Positions 33,930 to 44,062 of a stretch of DNA of 64,000 nt are shown here, one piece after another; positions within the stretch are counted from its first letter, which is position 1, and each line of letters starts with the position of its first letter. The position numbers were made by a program, and so were the translations under genes. The notes under the pieces are model-generated. The model was not told the DNA's origin. It saw only the letters and a list, made by a program, of their open reading frames with translations, and did not search any database. Origin of the DNA: Streptomyces sp. NBC_00285 (GTDB lineage: Bacteria > Actinomycetota > Actinomycetes > Streptomycetales > Streptomycetaceae); assembly GCF_036174265.1 (NCBI RefSeq), contig NZ_CP108055.1, forward strand, positions 10,044,001 through 10,108,000, in the 5' to 3' direction.

Positions 33930-35123
33930 TCAACGCCCTGCGGGGAATGCCGCGCGTCGGCCGAAGGCGACCGTGACGAGCGCCACGAGGGTGAGAGCGA
34001 TCATCCCGGCTGGAAGGAACGATGCGCCCACGCCATCGACGACCACAGCCCCCACAGCGCCGCCCGCGAAGATCGCCATGTTGAAGGATGTCGTCAGCAT
34101 CGCGTTCGCCGTATCGGCGTTGTCGCCCGCGGCCTCACCCATGGCCGTCTGCAACTGCGTCGCCGAGCCGCCGAACGCGAGGCCCCACAGGACGATCGCG
34201 ATCAGCGCGAGCGCAGTGGACTGCTGCGCTGTGGCAAGAAACGCTGCGGCGACGATGAACACGATCACGCTCGCCAGGGTGAGCCTGCGAAGCGCGCGGT
34301 CGATGAACACACCGGTGATCCAGATGCCTCCGAGCGCGGCGATGCCGAAGACGAGAAGTGTGATGTCGGGCCGGAGCGCGAGACTCATCTGATGCAGGTA
34401 GGAGGCGATGTAGGTGTAGAGCAGGTTGTGCGCGAGCATCCAGACGAGTACGACGCCGAGGATGGTCGCCACGCCGGGAATGCCCAGCACCCGGCTGAGC
34501 GGAGCGCGTGTCCGCGCCGGCTGCCCCTGGGCGTCGGGCACGAGGAACTTCGCGAGGACCACGACGATGACGCTGAGCAGTGACATCGCGGCGAACGACC
34601 AGCGCCACCCGACCGTCGAGCCCAGCCAGGAGCCGAGGGGGGTTCCGATGGACAGCGCGAGCGGGGTTCCGGTCATGGCGATGGCAAGTGCACGCCCGGC
34701 GTGCTCAGGTGCGGCGATACGCCGGGCGTATCCGGCGAGCATGCCCCACAGCAGACCGGAGAAGGCTCCCGCGACGAACCGGGCGGCAAGGGCGATGGTG
34801 AACGACGGCGATACCGCGGTGACGGTGTTCGCGACAAGGAACCCGAGCAGGCCCACCAGGAGGAGGGGCTTGCGTCGTGCTCCGCGCGTCAGCGTGATCG
34901 CGGGTATCGCGGCTAGGACCGTTCCGATCGCGTAGGCGCTCACGAGCTGGCCGGCGCCGCCTTCGGAGACGTCGAGTCCGGCAGCGAGCTGCGGGAGCAG
35001 CCCCGCCGGCAGCGTCTCGGTCATGATCACGATGAATCCGGTCAACGCCATCACCACCAGTGCCGGTACGGGGAGCGACTCGTGCGCTCGCTCGCGGACC
35101 GGCGTGGGGCTCGTTGTGGTCAT
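33930..35123 (-). CDS. MFS transporter, Cmx/CmrA-like
   Basis: A 397-residue 12-span major facilitator exporter. The N-terminal half has PALVVMALTGFIVIMTETLP and AYAIGTVLAAIPAITLTRGA, then LWGMLAGYARRIAAPEHAGR with IAMTGTPLALSIGTPLGSWL (motif C, the antiporter signature G.PL....G). It resembles actinomycete chloramphenicol- and arabinose-efflux permeases. The ATG at 35123 follows GAGGAG. It is divergent from the TetR at 35229 with a mirrored operator between, so drug- or metabolite-inducible efflux is likely. Substrate unproven. Confidence 0.88.
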   Translation of the reverse strand: MTTTSPTPVRERAHESLPVPALVVMALTGFIVIMTETLPAGLLPQLAAGLDVSEGGAGQLVSAYAIGTVLAAIPAITLTRGARRKPLLLVGLLGFLVANTVTAVSPSFTIALAARFVAGAFSGLLWGMLAGYARRIAAPEHAGRALAIAMTGTPLALSIGTPLGSWLGSTVGWRWSFAAMSLLSVIVVVLAKFLVPDAQGQPARTRAPLSRVLGIPGVATILGVVLVWMLAHNLLYTYIASYLHQMSLALRPDITLLVFGIAALGGIWITGVFIDRALRRLTLASVIVFIVAAAFLATAQQSTALALIAIVLWGLAFGGSATQLQTAMGEAAGDNADTANAMLTTSFNMAIFAGGAVGAVVVDGVGASFLPAGMIALTLVALVTVAFGRRAAFPAGR

Positions 35124-35139
35124 CGGGTCGCACTCCTCA

Positions 35140-35216
35140 CTAGTTATGGATTGACCGATCCGATATTGACCGACGCGTCGGCGGGCGTCAAACTGGATCA
35201 GTCAGTCCGTAACTAG
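35140..35216. promoter_or_regulatory. Mirrored operator between MFS and TetR genes
   Basis: Two 22-bp elements at 35140-35161 and 35195-35216 are inverted copies of each other with 18 of 22 positions matching (left begins CTAGTTATGGATTGAC; right is its reverse complement form CTAGTTACGGACTGAC). They face the divergent MFS (35123) and TetR (35229) starts and are separated by 33 bp. A partial third copy (GATATTGACCGAC) sits at about 35162-35174. They are likely TetR binding sites. Confidence 0.75.
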
Positions 35217-35228
35217 TGGAGGTTTGCC

Positions 35229-36485
<1,257 letters not shown>

Positions 36486-36698
36486 CTTCACCCCGCCACC
36501 CCGCCACCCCGACAGGCCATCAGCCCAGGGCGGGCAGACTCCGACCGCGCCCACACCGCCAGATGACAACAGAACCAGTCAGGTACTCACGAACCGCCTT
36601 CTGGGTCTGTCCAGTCAACGGGTCTTCCAAGATTTGCGTAGGCGGTGATCGGGTCAACTGGCCTGTGGTGTCGTCTGGTTGGCGGCGTCATCGTGGTG

Positions 36699-36980
36699 GT
36701 GTGTGCGATACGGCTGGAAGACCTGTTACCGCAGCTGTCCGCGGTACGGGTCGATCGTGTGGAGGCCAGCCGTGATCTGCTGCAGATCACGGCCCGGACC
36801 TGGGACGGTGCCGCAGCTGTCTGCCCAGCGTGCGGGACGGAGTCGGACCGGGTGCACTCCCGGTACGTGGGGCATGTCGCGGGCGAGGCGGTGGGTGGCC
36901 GGGCCGTCGTCATCGACCTGTCGGTGCGCCGCCTGTACTGCGAGAACTCCGGTTGTCCCAAGACTCCCGTAGTGGGACAG
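36699..36980 (+). pseudogene. ISL3 family transposase N-terminal fragment
   Basis: The plus strand reads CAIRLEDLLPQLSAVRVDRV, EASRDLLQITARTWDGAAAV, CPACGTESDRVHSRYVGHVA, VVIDLSVRRLYCENSGCPKT, the zinc-ribbon N-terminus of an ISL3-type transposase. It differs clearly from the remnant at 33098. After GCPKT the frame leaves the family. Confidence 0.72.
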
Positions 36981-37080
36981 GCCTTGGACTGGGTCACGGA
37001 ACTGAGACGAACTCATGTCCAGAAGGTCGTCGTGGTGGTGGTGAATCGGGTGAGCCCTGTGCGGGCGCCTCCTTCCGCGT

Positions 37081-38532
37081 TCAGTCGTCCTTGGGCGGAC
37101 CGAGTACGCAGTGCAGGCCGGCCTCGATGTCCGGGGCGCTGATCGAGCCGTAGCCGAAGACGAAGCCCGGGCGCGCGGAGGGGTTCGCGGCGACCTGCGC
37201 CAGGGTGTGGACCGCCACGCCGGATGCTCGGGCCCGGCGGGCTCGGTCCGCGAGGGCGTCGGGGTCGGCGAGGTGGCCTCGGGTGAATGTCGTCAGGTGC
37301 AGACCCGCGGCGGACGGCACCAGCTCGGCCAGGTCCGCGAAGTGATCGGTGAGCTCGCGGGTGATGGCGTGGTGCCGGGCCGCGTACGTGTGCTGCATCC
37401 GGCGGATGTGCCGGGCGAGCAACCCGTCGTCGACGAAGCGGGCGAGCGCCGCCTGGGTGGGGACCGCTGTGTGCCAGTCGGCGGTGTACTTGGCGGTGCG
37501 CAGCGCGGTGCGCAGTGGGGCGGGCGCCACGAGGAAGCCGACGCGCAGGGAGGGGAGCATCACCTTGGAGAACGACCCCACATAGATGACGTGTCCGTCC
37601 CGGTCCAGACTCTGCAGCGTCTCGACCGGCCGCCCGCCGAACCGGAATTCGCTGTCGTAGTCGTCCTCGATCACTGCCGCGCCATGCCGCCGCGCCCACT
37701 GCAGCAGTGCCGTTCGGCGCCGCAGGGACATCGGCATGCCGAGGGGGAACTGGTGGGCGGGGGTGACGTACACGGCGCGGGTGTCCGGTGGGAGGGCGTC
37801 CACGAGCAGGCCCTCGGCGTCCACCGGTACGCCCGTGACCTCGGCGCCCTGCGCCAGGAACGGCAGCCGGGCCGGTGGGTAGCCGGGCTCTTCCACGGCC
37901 ACACGGTCGCCCGGTTCGAGCAGGACCCGTCCGATGAGGTCCAGGGCCTGCTGCGTGCTGGTGGTCACCAGCACGTCGTCCGGGCGGGTCCGCACACCGC
38001 GGGAGAGCCCGATGTGCCGGGCAAGTGCGGTCCGCAGCCCGGCGTGGCCGGATGGATCGCCGTACCCGACCGACCCGGCCGCCGAAGGGCGCAGTTCCCG
38101 GGCGATCAGGGGACGCCAGGCGTCGTACGGGAAGAGCCGGACGTCCGGCAGGCCGACCCGGAAGTCGTGGGCCGCCGGGGTCGCTCCCGTGGCCTCCGGG
38201 GCTGCCCATGGGGACAAGCCCGCCCACAGGGCGCGGGGGCGCAGTCCCGAGCCGGTGGTATCGGTGGCGGTCGCGGCCCCGCGCGTGGGCAGGCCCGTCG
38301 TACGCACATAGGTCCCGGAGCCGACCCTGCTGTCCGCGTAGCCCTCGGCGACGAGCCGTTCGTAGGCGACGCCGACGGTGTTGCGGGCCACCGCGAGGCG
38401 GCGGGCCAACTCCCGGGTCGGGGGCAGCGGGTCGCCGGGCCGTAGCAGCCCGTCGTGGATCGCGGTGCGCAGCTGGCGGTAGATCTGGCCGGACAGGTCG
38501 CGCTGTCCGTCGAGCCTGACGTGGACGTCCAT
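37081..38532 (-). CDS. MocR/GntR-aminotransferase regulator
   Basis: A 483-residue PLP-dependent MocR-type transcription factor. The N-terminal GntR winged helix is LSGQIYRQLRTAIHDGLLRP through PTRELARRLAVARNTVGVAY, ERLVAEGYADSRVGSGTYV (residues about 12-76). The C-terminal type-I aminotransferase-like domain contains GYGDPSGHAGLR, EEPGYPPAR, EDDYDSEFR and the PLP Lys in GSFSKVMLPSLRVGF. Members regulate vitamin B6, GABA or amino-acid genes. It is divergent from the maleylpyruvate-isomerase-type gene at 38649, with TTGGC direct repeats between. That gene is the likely target. Confidence 0.88.
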   Translation of the reverse strand: MDVHVRLDGQRDLSGQIYRQLRTAIHDGLLRPGDPLPPTRELARRLAVARNTVGVAYERLVAEGYADSRVGSGTYVRTTGLPTRGAATATDTTGSGLRPRALWAGLSPWAAPEATGATPAAHDFRVGLPDVRLFPYDAWRPLIARELRPSAAGSVGYGDPSGHAGLRTALARHIGLSRGVRTRPDDVLVTTSTQQALDLIGRVLLEPGDRVAVEEPGYPPARLPFLAQGAEVTGVPVDAEGLLVDALPPDTRAVYVTPAHQFPLGMPMSLRRRTALLQWARRHGAAVIEDDYDSEFRFGGRPVETLQSLDRDGHVIYVGSFSKVMLPSLRVGFLVAPAPLRTALRTAKYTADWHTAVPTQAALARFVDDGLLARHIRRMQHTYAARHHAITRELTDHFADLAELVPSAAGLHLTTFTRGHLADPDALADRARRARASGVAVHTLAQVAANPSARPGFVFGYGSISAPDIEAGLHCVLGPPKDD

Positions 38533-38580
38533 CCCGGCTTTCTGCTTTCGGCTCGGCTGTTGCTGGCTTTCGGTCCGGCA

Positions 38581-38612
38581 ATTGGCTCAATCACTTGGCA
38601 GCTTATTGGCTC
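38581..38612. promoter_or_regulatory. TTGGC direct repeats, likely MocR operator
   Basis: TTGGC occurs three times in the same orientation at 38582, 38595 and 38606; the first and last are part of an 8-bp repeat ATTGGCTC (38581-38588, 38605-38612) spaced by 24 bp. MocR proteins usually bind direct repeats. The site lies between the divergent mocR (38532) and 38649 genes. Confidence 0.55.
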
Positions 38613-38648
38613 TGGAGCTGAGCCGCTGTGGGATTTTAGGCTCCTGCC

Positions 38649-39242
38649 ATGGACATTCGACGACTGGACCGCCAGGCGCTGTTGCTGACCGGGGAGGTGG
38701 TCTCCCGGGTGAAGACCGACCACTTGAGGTGGGCGACGCCGTGCGTGGACTGGACTCTGTACGGCCTGCTTCGCCATCTGGTCAGCCAGAACGAGGGGTT
38801 CGCCGCCTCCGCCCGCGGCGCGGGCGAGCCGTGGGCCGTGTGGCGCGACGGCGACCTCGGTGATGACCCGGCCGGAGCGTATGAGGCGTCGGTCGGCGAG
38901 GTCACCGCGGCGTTCGCGGAAGACGACGTGCTGGAGCGGCGGTTCGTGCTGCCGGAGGTGGGCGAGGGCTTCGCTGTCCCCGGACGGACAGCGATCGGCT
39001 TCCACCTGCTCGACTACGTGGCGCACGCCTGGGACGTCGCGGTGACGATCGGTGCCCCGTGGGAGCCCGCCGCCGAACTCACCGCCGCCGCGTTGCGCGT
39101 CGCCTCCCTGGTCCCGGACGAGGGTCGCGGGGCCGGTGCCGCGTTCCGCCGACGGATCGCTGTCCCCGACGACGCCCCGCCGGGCGACCGGTTGCTCGCC
39201 CTGCTCGGGCGCGACCCGTCCTGGAAGCCGGCGCCATGCTGA
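38649..39242 (+). CDS. TIGR03086/maleylpyruvate-isomerase-fold protein
   Basis: A 197-residue DinB/MDMPI-fold protein of the TIGR03086-like metal-binding family. TPCVDWTLYGLLRHLVSQNE (residues about 30-50) is its signature, with a metal-ligand His; FHLLDYVAHAWDVAVTIG further on supplies another. Some members are mycothiol-dependent isomerases, others have unknown roles. The gene follows MocR repeats and its stop overlaps the start of the next gene by 7 bp, so the two are cotranscribed and probably share one role. Confidence 0.8.
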   Translation: MDIRRLDRQALLLTGEVVSRVKTDHLRWATPCVDWTLYGLLRHLVSQNEGFAASARGAGEPWAVWRDGDLGDDPAGAYEASVGEVTAAFAEDDVLERRFVLPEVGEGFAVPGRTAIGFHLLDYVAHAWDVAVTIGAPWEPAAELTAAALRVASLVPDEGRGAGAAFRRRIAVPDDAPPGDRLLALLGRDPSWKPAPC

Positions 39243-39721
39243 GGAGCCGCTGGTGCCAGGGTCCGGCCGGGGACTCCCTTGACGACCGTGTCGCGGTGCA
39301 TGGCGTCAGCGTCGACAGCGCCATGTGCGGTGGCCGGAGCGGGCCGCTGATCGTCAGCGTCACCGACTTCACCAGCGACAACTACCGGGACCTGCCCGGC
39401 ATCGCGCGTCGCGGCTTCGCGCTGCGGCGCCGCTGGCCGCATCTCGACGGCGCGGTCGGCATGTGGCTGTGGTCCGCGCCCTTGGCCCGGCGCTGCGGAT
39501 CGGTCTCGGTGTGGACCGGGCGGCGGGCCCTGGCGGGGTTCGTACGCCTGCCGGAGCATGTCGCGATCATGGATGCGTACCGCGAGCGAGGTACGACCAG
39601 GTCGGTGATCCGGGAGTACGAGAACGTCGACGCGGCGCGGATCTGGCGGGACGCGGAGGCGTGGCTGACGTCGGACGATCGCTGCCGTGCCGCGCGGGAG
39701 GCACCACGGCAAAGCGGTTGA
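39236..39721 (+). CDS. Small protein of unknown function, monooxygenase-like
   Basis: A 161-residue protein without signal or membrane segments. A central region (IVSVTDFTSDNYRDLPGIAR, GAVGMWLWSAPLARRCGSVS, VWTGRRALAGFVRLPEHVAI, MDAYRERGTTRSV) resembles small dimeric alpha/beta-barrel monooxygenase-like proteins, but I see no family signature. The start ATG at 39236 overlaps the upstream stop by 7 bp, so it is translated with the TIGR03086-like gene. Both are probably controlled by MocR. Confidence 0.65.
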   Translation: MLRSRWCQGPAGDSLDDRVAVHGVSVDSAMCGGRSGPLIVSVTDFTSDNYRDLPGIARRGFALRRRWPHLDGAVGMWLWSAPLARRCGSVSVWTGRRALAGFVRLPEHVAIMDAYRERGTTRSVIREYENVDAARIWRDAEAWLTSDDRCRAAREAPRQSG

Positions 39722-39938
39722 CAACGGGTTCTCAGCTCAAGGGCCAGGAGCACTTGAAGCAGCTCATCGACGTGTCCCGGCTGCGCATGGCGCGGCGCCG
39801 TACCGGTTGGCGAAGCCGCCGCCGGTCCGTCGCCGCTTGCGGCACTACCCCGGCGGCTGGCCCAACCCGTGGCGGGCCGCGCGGCTGCCCTGCCACTGCC
39901 GGAGGCGGGGGTGACCGCGCGGGAGAGGACCGCCGTGG

Positions 39939-40140
39939 TCAGCGTTTGACGCGGTTGCGGACGGCGAGGCCCAGGAGGACGGGTTCGGCCAGGCGCGAGG
40001 TCATCACGCTGTAGTGCGGGCGGTGGTCAGGTCCTGGCCGGAGGAGCGGAACACCACCGAGTCGAGGGTGATGTTCAGGGCCTTCTCGAAGCGCTCGCCG
40101 GTGAACCGGTCGTCAAGCCAACGCCCTTGGCCTGACCGTC
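39939..40140 (-). pseudogene. Decayed C-terminal fragment, family not recognised
   Basis: On the minus strand two frames join as RFTGERFEKALNITLDSVVF, RSSGQDLTTAR, then YSVMTSRLAEPVLLGLAVRN ending RVKR-stop, with a frameshift near 40010. It has strong coding character but no start and I cannot name the family. Flanking sequence (39722-39938 and 40141-40254) holds nothing recognisable. Confidence 0.4.
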
Positions 40141-40254
40141 CGCTTCGAACCCGTAGGGGCAGCTTGATCCCATCTGTCGGGCTGACCTTCAGACGTCAAT
40201 TTCGGGCCGGACCCGAGCGTAGCCTCGCTCGCCCACTGACGCCGTGGAGCCGTG

Positions 40255-42918
40255 TCAGCCGAACGGTGCTGCCGCTCCTTTGCGGGGGCAGGGGAAGGTG
40301 TCCGGTGCGGTGCCCCACGTCCTGCGGTTTTGCCGGTCGGGCAGGATGCCGCAGTTGAGCAGCGTGGTCGTGGCGCCGTCCGGTTGGGTGATCTCGCGGA
40401 TGTAGACGGCCTTGTCGGGCGGGTACTTGTTCTTGGCGTCCAGGCGCAGTACGCCCGAGGCGCCGGGGTACTGGGACACGCCGTGGGCGGTGAGCCACAG
40501 GTAGATGTCGTTGGGCTGGACGTCGGGGGAGGCCGGCAGCAGGTTTTCGATGACCTTGGAGACGATGCCGACGGTGTCGAAGCCGCCGGCCGCGTCGGCG
40601 TCGGCGCTCAGGTGCCCGAAGACGGCCGCGAAGTCCTGGGTGAACTGGGCGTAGGGGTCGCGGGGGTCGGAGGTGGGGGCGTTCGCCGTCTCGTAGAACA
40701 GCGTCATGTACGGGTAGGCGCGTGCCGTCCGGGCGGGATCGAGCTGGAAGTCGATGGGGGCGCTCTCGGCGATCAGCGGGATGGTCGTGCCCTGGGCCGG
40801 CTGGCACTGCCCGCCGGCGCTCTGCATGGCGTTGAGGAGGCTGGGCAGCACGCCCGACCGTGCGAGGTAGACGACGATGCCGTGGGTGGCGGAGACCTTG
40901 TTGCACACGTCGGTGGCGATGCTGTCCGGTGTGGTGGCTCCGGGTTTCTCGCTGTAGGTGATCTCCTCGATGCCGCCGTAGGGCTGGTAGGCGTGGAGGA
41001 AGACGTTCCTGAGGTCCGTGCTGAAGGAGGGATCGGTCGGGTCGTAGACGACGACGGCGTGCGGCCGACTCCCGGTGAGGCGGTGGATCTCGGGGGAGTG
41101 GCGGATGAAGTCGGCGAAGACGGGGCCCAGGCGCGTGTTGGGGGCGGAGATCTGGAAGTAGCGCTGCGGCGAGTCGGGTCCGACCATGGTGCTGCCGGAT
41201 ACGCCGTTGGCGACGACCGGGATGCTGGCCCGGTCGAGTTCCTGGACCGCCCGCAGCGACTGGCGGCGGCTCTGGGTGATGCCGATGACCGCGGCGATGT
41301 GGTCCTCACGCTGCCGGTCGATGATCATCTGTGCGACGTCCGGGTCCTTGGGCGCCTTGTCGTTGCGGGCGCCGTACTGGAAGTACTGGCCGGTGTTGGC
41401 GATGAGCAGGCGGACGGGCATCTTGTTCTGGCGGACGCCGGCGTTCAGCCGGTGCTGCTCGGCGATCGCGCCGCGCAGGATCTGCAGGCCGAGCGGCGGA
41501 TCGTCGTAGACACCCTTTTGCAGGCTGAGCGGCGCGAGGAAGACAAGGGTGCGGTACCGCCCGGCGGGGATCCGGGCGTTCTCCTTGGCGACCTGGCGTT
41601 CCAGCTCCCGGAGTTCCTTGCCGGGGTCTCCGGGCACGGCGAGATCGCACTGTTCGCCGTCGGTGACCCCCACACGTTCACCCGTGGGCACCGTGACGCA
41701 CGAGGGCGGTTCGGGACGTGCTGTGCCCGGCCAGAGCGAGACGGGGAGCAGGTAGAAAGCCGCGGTCGCCAGGGCCAGGACCGGCAGCACCGAGGGACGC
41801 ACCCAGTCGAGGAAGTGGTCCTTGCGGACCGTGATCCCGCTGCCCTTCTCGATCTTGTTCCTTGCGGTGCCCTCCGTGTCGTCCTCAGCCGGCAGCGCGA
41901 CGAGACGTACGGGTTCGGCGTTGTCCTCGCTGAGGACGGCGAACACCTTGTCGGCGATGCCGTTCGGCCGGTCGAGGTCGGCGCCGAGCGGGACGGCGTA
42001 GTCCGGCGGCGGGCCCGCGCAGCCCGCGAGCACCAGCAGGGGCCGGGACGGATGGTCACCGGCCAGTTCCGCGAACGTGCCCAGCAGAGCCCGGCCGGGT
42101 CCGTCCACCGCGTCGATCTCCGGGATGAGGACGACGAAGGACCAGCGCCGCCGGGCCCACAGATGGCTCAGCCGGGACCTGCGCCGGGTCGCTGCGCGCA
42201 GGTCGGTGAGAAGAGCGCGCAGCAGAATCCGCCGCACGCGCGGGTCCTCACGGTCCAGTTCGCCCTCCCGGCAGAAGGACAGGGCGGCGTCCAGGAAGGT
42301 GGCGGTACGGCATTCGTCCGCCACCCACCTCAGCCCCCAGCGGCGCAGGAACCAGCGGTAGAACAGCTTGGGAACCCCGACGACCGCGGCGGCGACGATT
42401 CCCTGCAGCCAGCCGGTCAGAACACGCTGTCCCAGGAAGTCCGCCATGTGCCCGCCGACCCGCAGGGACCATCGTCGCTTCAACAGTTCCGCGTAGAGCG
42501 CGTCGACGATGGGCTGCTGCTGCGACTGGAGGTCTCCCGTGCCGCGCTCCGACTCCAGTACGGCCCGGCAGGTGTGGAAGGCCCGCAGCCGAAGGCGCCC
42601 TGACGGCATGGTTTGCTGAAACCTCAGCGCCATCCGGTCGATCGCCGCGAGGAAGCCGCCGCTCAGTTCAGCGTCGTCGACGAGCGCGTGCGCCATCCGG
42701 CCGTGCGCGTTGCCGTGGCCTGCCAGCCGGTGCTGGTACTCCCGGATGAGGTAGGCAGGCCATCGCGGATCACCGCCGTCCTGCCTGCCGAGCACCAGGG
42801 CGGGCACTCTCTCGGCCCCGGACCGCCTGGCCGCGAACGTGTCCAACTGGCGTACCAGACGATCCGACCACCGGGGATAGGCCGGTGTCGTATCCGACGG
42901 GGCGGGAGAGTTGGGCAC
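40255..42918 (-). CDS. Membrane protein: NTPase-like half plus solute-binding half
   Basis: An 887-residue protein with an unusual layout. Residues about 1-370 look like a cytoplasmic AAA/STAND-type domain: VPALVLGRQDGGD where a P-loop is expected (no GxxxxGK), and a Walker-B-like RRWSFVVLIPEIDAVDGPGR. One membrane span (about 374-393, SVLPVLALATAAFYLLPVSLW) separates it from an extracellular type-1 periplasmic-binding-protein fold (VRLLIANTGQYFQ, IIDRQREDHIAAVIGITQSR, GVSGSTMVGPDSPQRYFQIS). The start is GTG at 42918 behind GGGAGG; a longer frame to 42975 lacks a site. It may be a sensor binding an extracellular ligand. No partner genes are adjacent. Confidence 0.7.
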   Translation of the reverse strand: MPNSPAPSDTTPAYPRWSDRLVRQLDTFAARRSGAERVPALVLGRQDGGDPRWPAYLIREYQHRLAGHGNAHGRMAHALVDDAELSGGFLAAIDRMALRFQQTMPSGRLRLRAFHTCRAVLESERGTGDLQSQQQPIVDALYAELLKRRWSLRVGGHMADFLGQRVLTGWLQGIVAAAVVGVPKLFYRWFLRRWGLRWVADECRTATFLDAALSFCREGELDREDPRVRRILLRALLTDLRAATRRRSRLSHLWARRRWSFVVLIPEIDAVDGPGRALLGTFAELAGDHPSRPLLVLAGCAGPPPDYAVPLGADLDRPNGIADKVFAVLSEDNAEPVRLVALPAEDDTEGTARNKIEKGSGITVRKDHFLDWVRPSVLPVLALATAAFYLLPVSLWPGTARPEPPSCVTVPTGERVGVTDGEQCDLAVPGDPGKELRELERQVAKENARIPAGRYRTLVFLAPLSLQKGVYDDPPLGLQILRGAIAEQHRLNAGVRQNKMPVRLLIANTGQYFQYGARNDKAPKDPDVAQMIIDRQREDHIAAVIGITQSRRQSLRAVQELDRASIPVVANGVSGSTMVGPDSPQRYFQISAPNTRLGPVFADFIRHSPEIHRLTGSRPHAVVVYDPTDPSFSTDLRNVFLHAYQPYGGIEEITYSEKPGATTPDSIATDVCNKVSATHGIVVYLARSGVLPSLLNAMQSAGGQCQPAQGTTIPLIAESAPIDFQLDPARTARAYPYMTLFYETANAPTSDPRDPYAQFTQDFAAVFGHLSADADAAGGFDTVGIVSKVIENLLPASPDVQPNDIYLWLTAHGVSQYPGASGVLRLDAKNKYPPDKAVYIREITQPDGATTTLLNCGILPDRQNRRTWGTAPDTFPCPRKGAAAPFG

Positions 42919-43161
42919 ACAGGCCTCCCGGGAAGAAGTAGGGAGGTCAACATGCCACGCGCATACGGTCGGCAACTGGTCTGTGTCCGCCAGTGGCTCT
43001 TACTGCCTGGTCCGGATCATTTCGGCGCCGGCGGATGGCAGCACCTCGTTACGGAATGTCTTCTTTGCCGTCTTGCTTCACACGTCTCGCGTGTGCACGA
43101 AAGGTGCCTCGAAGACACAAAAGGTGGGGGGCGTGGGGCGGTTGCCCCCTCTCCCTCGGCG

Positions 43162-43317
43162 TTACTGGCGGAGCATGTCGCGCCACCGCAGGGCGCCCCC
43201 GCCCTCACCTGCCGCACTACCGGACCACGCCTCCCACGCCGACCTCGACGGGGCGAGGGCGGAGACCGCAAGCCCCGCGGCGAGCACGCCCTTGGTCTTG
43301 CTGAGGAATGTCTTCAT
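43162..43317 (-). CDS. Possible small secreted peptide
   Basis: A 51-codon frame begins MKTFLSKTKGVLAAGLAVSA and continues LAPSRSAWEAWSGSA. The lysine-rich start and hydrophobic core look like a signal peptide with an AxA-like end. A GAAGGG site lies about 13 bp upstream. It could be the truncated start of a longer exported protein. Weak support. Confidence 0.35.
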   Translation of the reverse strand: MKTFLSKTKGVLAAGLAVSALAPSRSAWEAWSGSAAGEGGGALRWRDMLRQ

Positions 43318-43545
43318 GCTGGTCGAAAGCCCTTCAGAGGTTCCCTGCACCGTCGAGGCCGACGGTCTACGACAGATCCTCACGGCCGGTGAGTTGTCCA
43401 GCCATCCCCTGGCGATGGGTATGTCTTCCAGGCCCTTCGGCAAGAGGGCGTGATCTTCCGCGATCCCACCCGCGGCCTCGTCTTCGCCGGGATCAACAAC
43501 ACCTCGCCCCTGCGCAGCGATGCCGGCCTGCGTGCGACCCGCTTC

Positions 43546-43868
43546 GGAGTCGGGCCCGACTGCCGGGTGCTCGGCTGGTCCGAGTCGGCCTACCACGCCC
43601 ACAGGAAGCGGCCGAAGTCCGCGCGCCGGCTCCGTGACAAGCAGCTCATGCCGCTGATCCAGCAAGTTCACGCCGAGTCGGGCGGCAGCACCTATGGGGG
43701 CCGGCGGAGCACCCGTGCGCTGCGGCGCAAGGGCATCGGCGTGGCCCGCTGCACCATCGAGCGGCTGATGGTGGTGCTGGGCCTGGAGAGCGTGAGCCGC
43801 GGACAGCGGCGGCGGACCACCGTGTCGGAGCCGTCGGTGCCCCGCCCGCCGGACCTGGCAGTACGCCT
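43546..43868 (+). pseudogene. IS3 family transposase (orfB) fragment
   Basis: The plus strand reads CRVLGWSESAYHAHRKRPKS, LRDKQLMPLIQQVHAESGGS, TYGGRRSTRALRRKGIGVAR, CTIERLMVVLGLESVSRGQR, the region before the catalytic core of IS3-type OrfB. It ends near the PRPPDLAVR segment, before the DDE residues. Upstream sequence is not OrfA. A dead fragment. Confidence 0.72.
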
Positions 43869-44062
43869 GAAACAAGATCACCGGAGGCTGCGAAACGCGG
43901 GGCAGCGCACCCTGCCGCTCCGGTAGGTCTCGAGCCAGTGGTCCGGGTGTTGGGGACGGTGCCCGTCCGGCAGGCAGATGCGCAGGCCCGGGCGGGCCGA
44001 CTGAAGCCCAGCCAGGGACAACTTGTCCGCGGTTAAAGTCGGCCTTCATCTAATTTTCGGTT

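Noticed and set aside
40252..42603. A 783-residue plus-strand frame opposite the receptor-like gene
   Set aside because: Composition of a GC shadow; the minus strand has a membrane span and solute-binding motifs.
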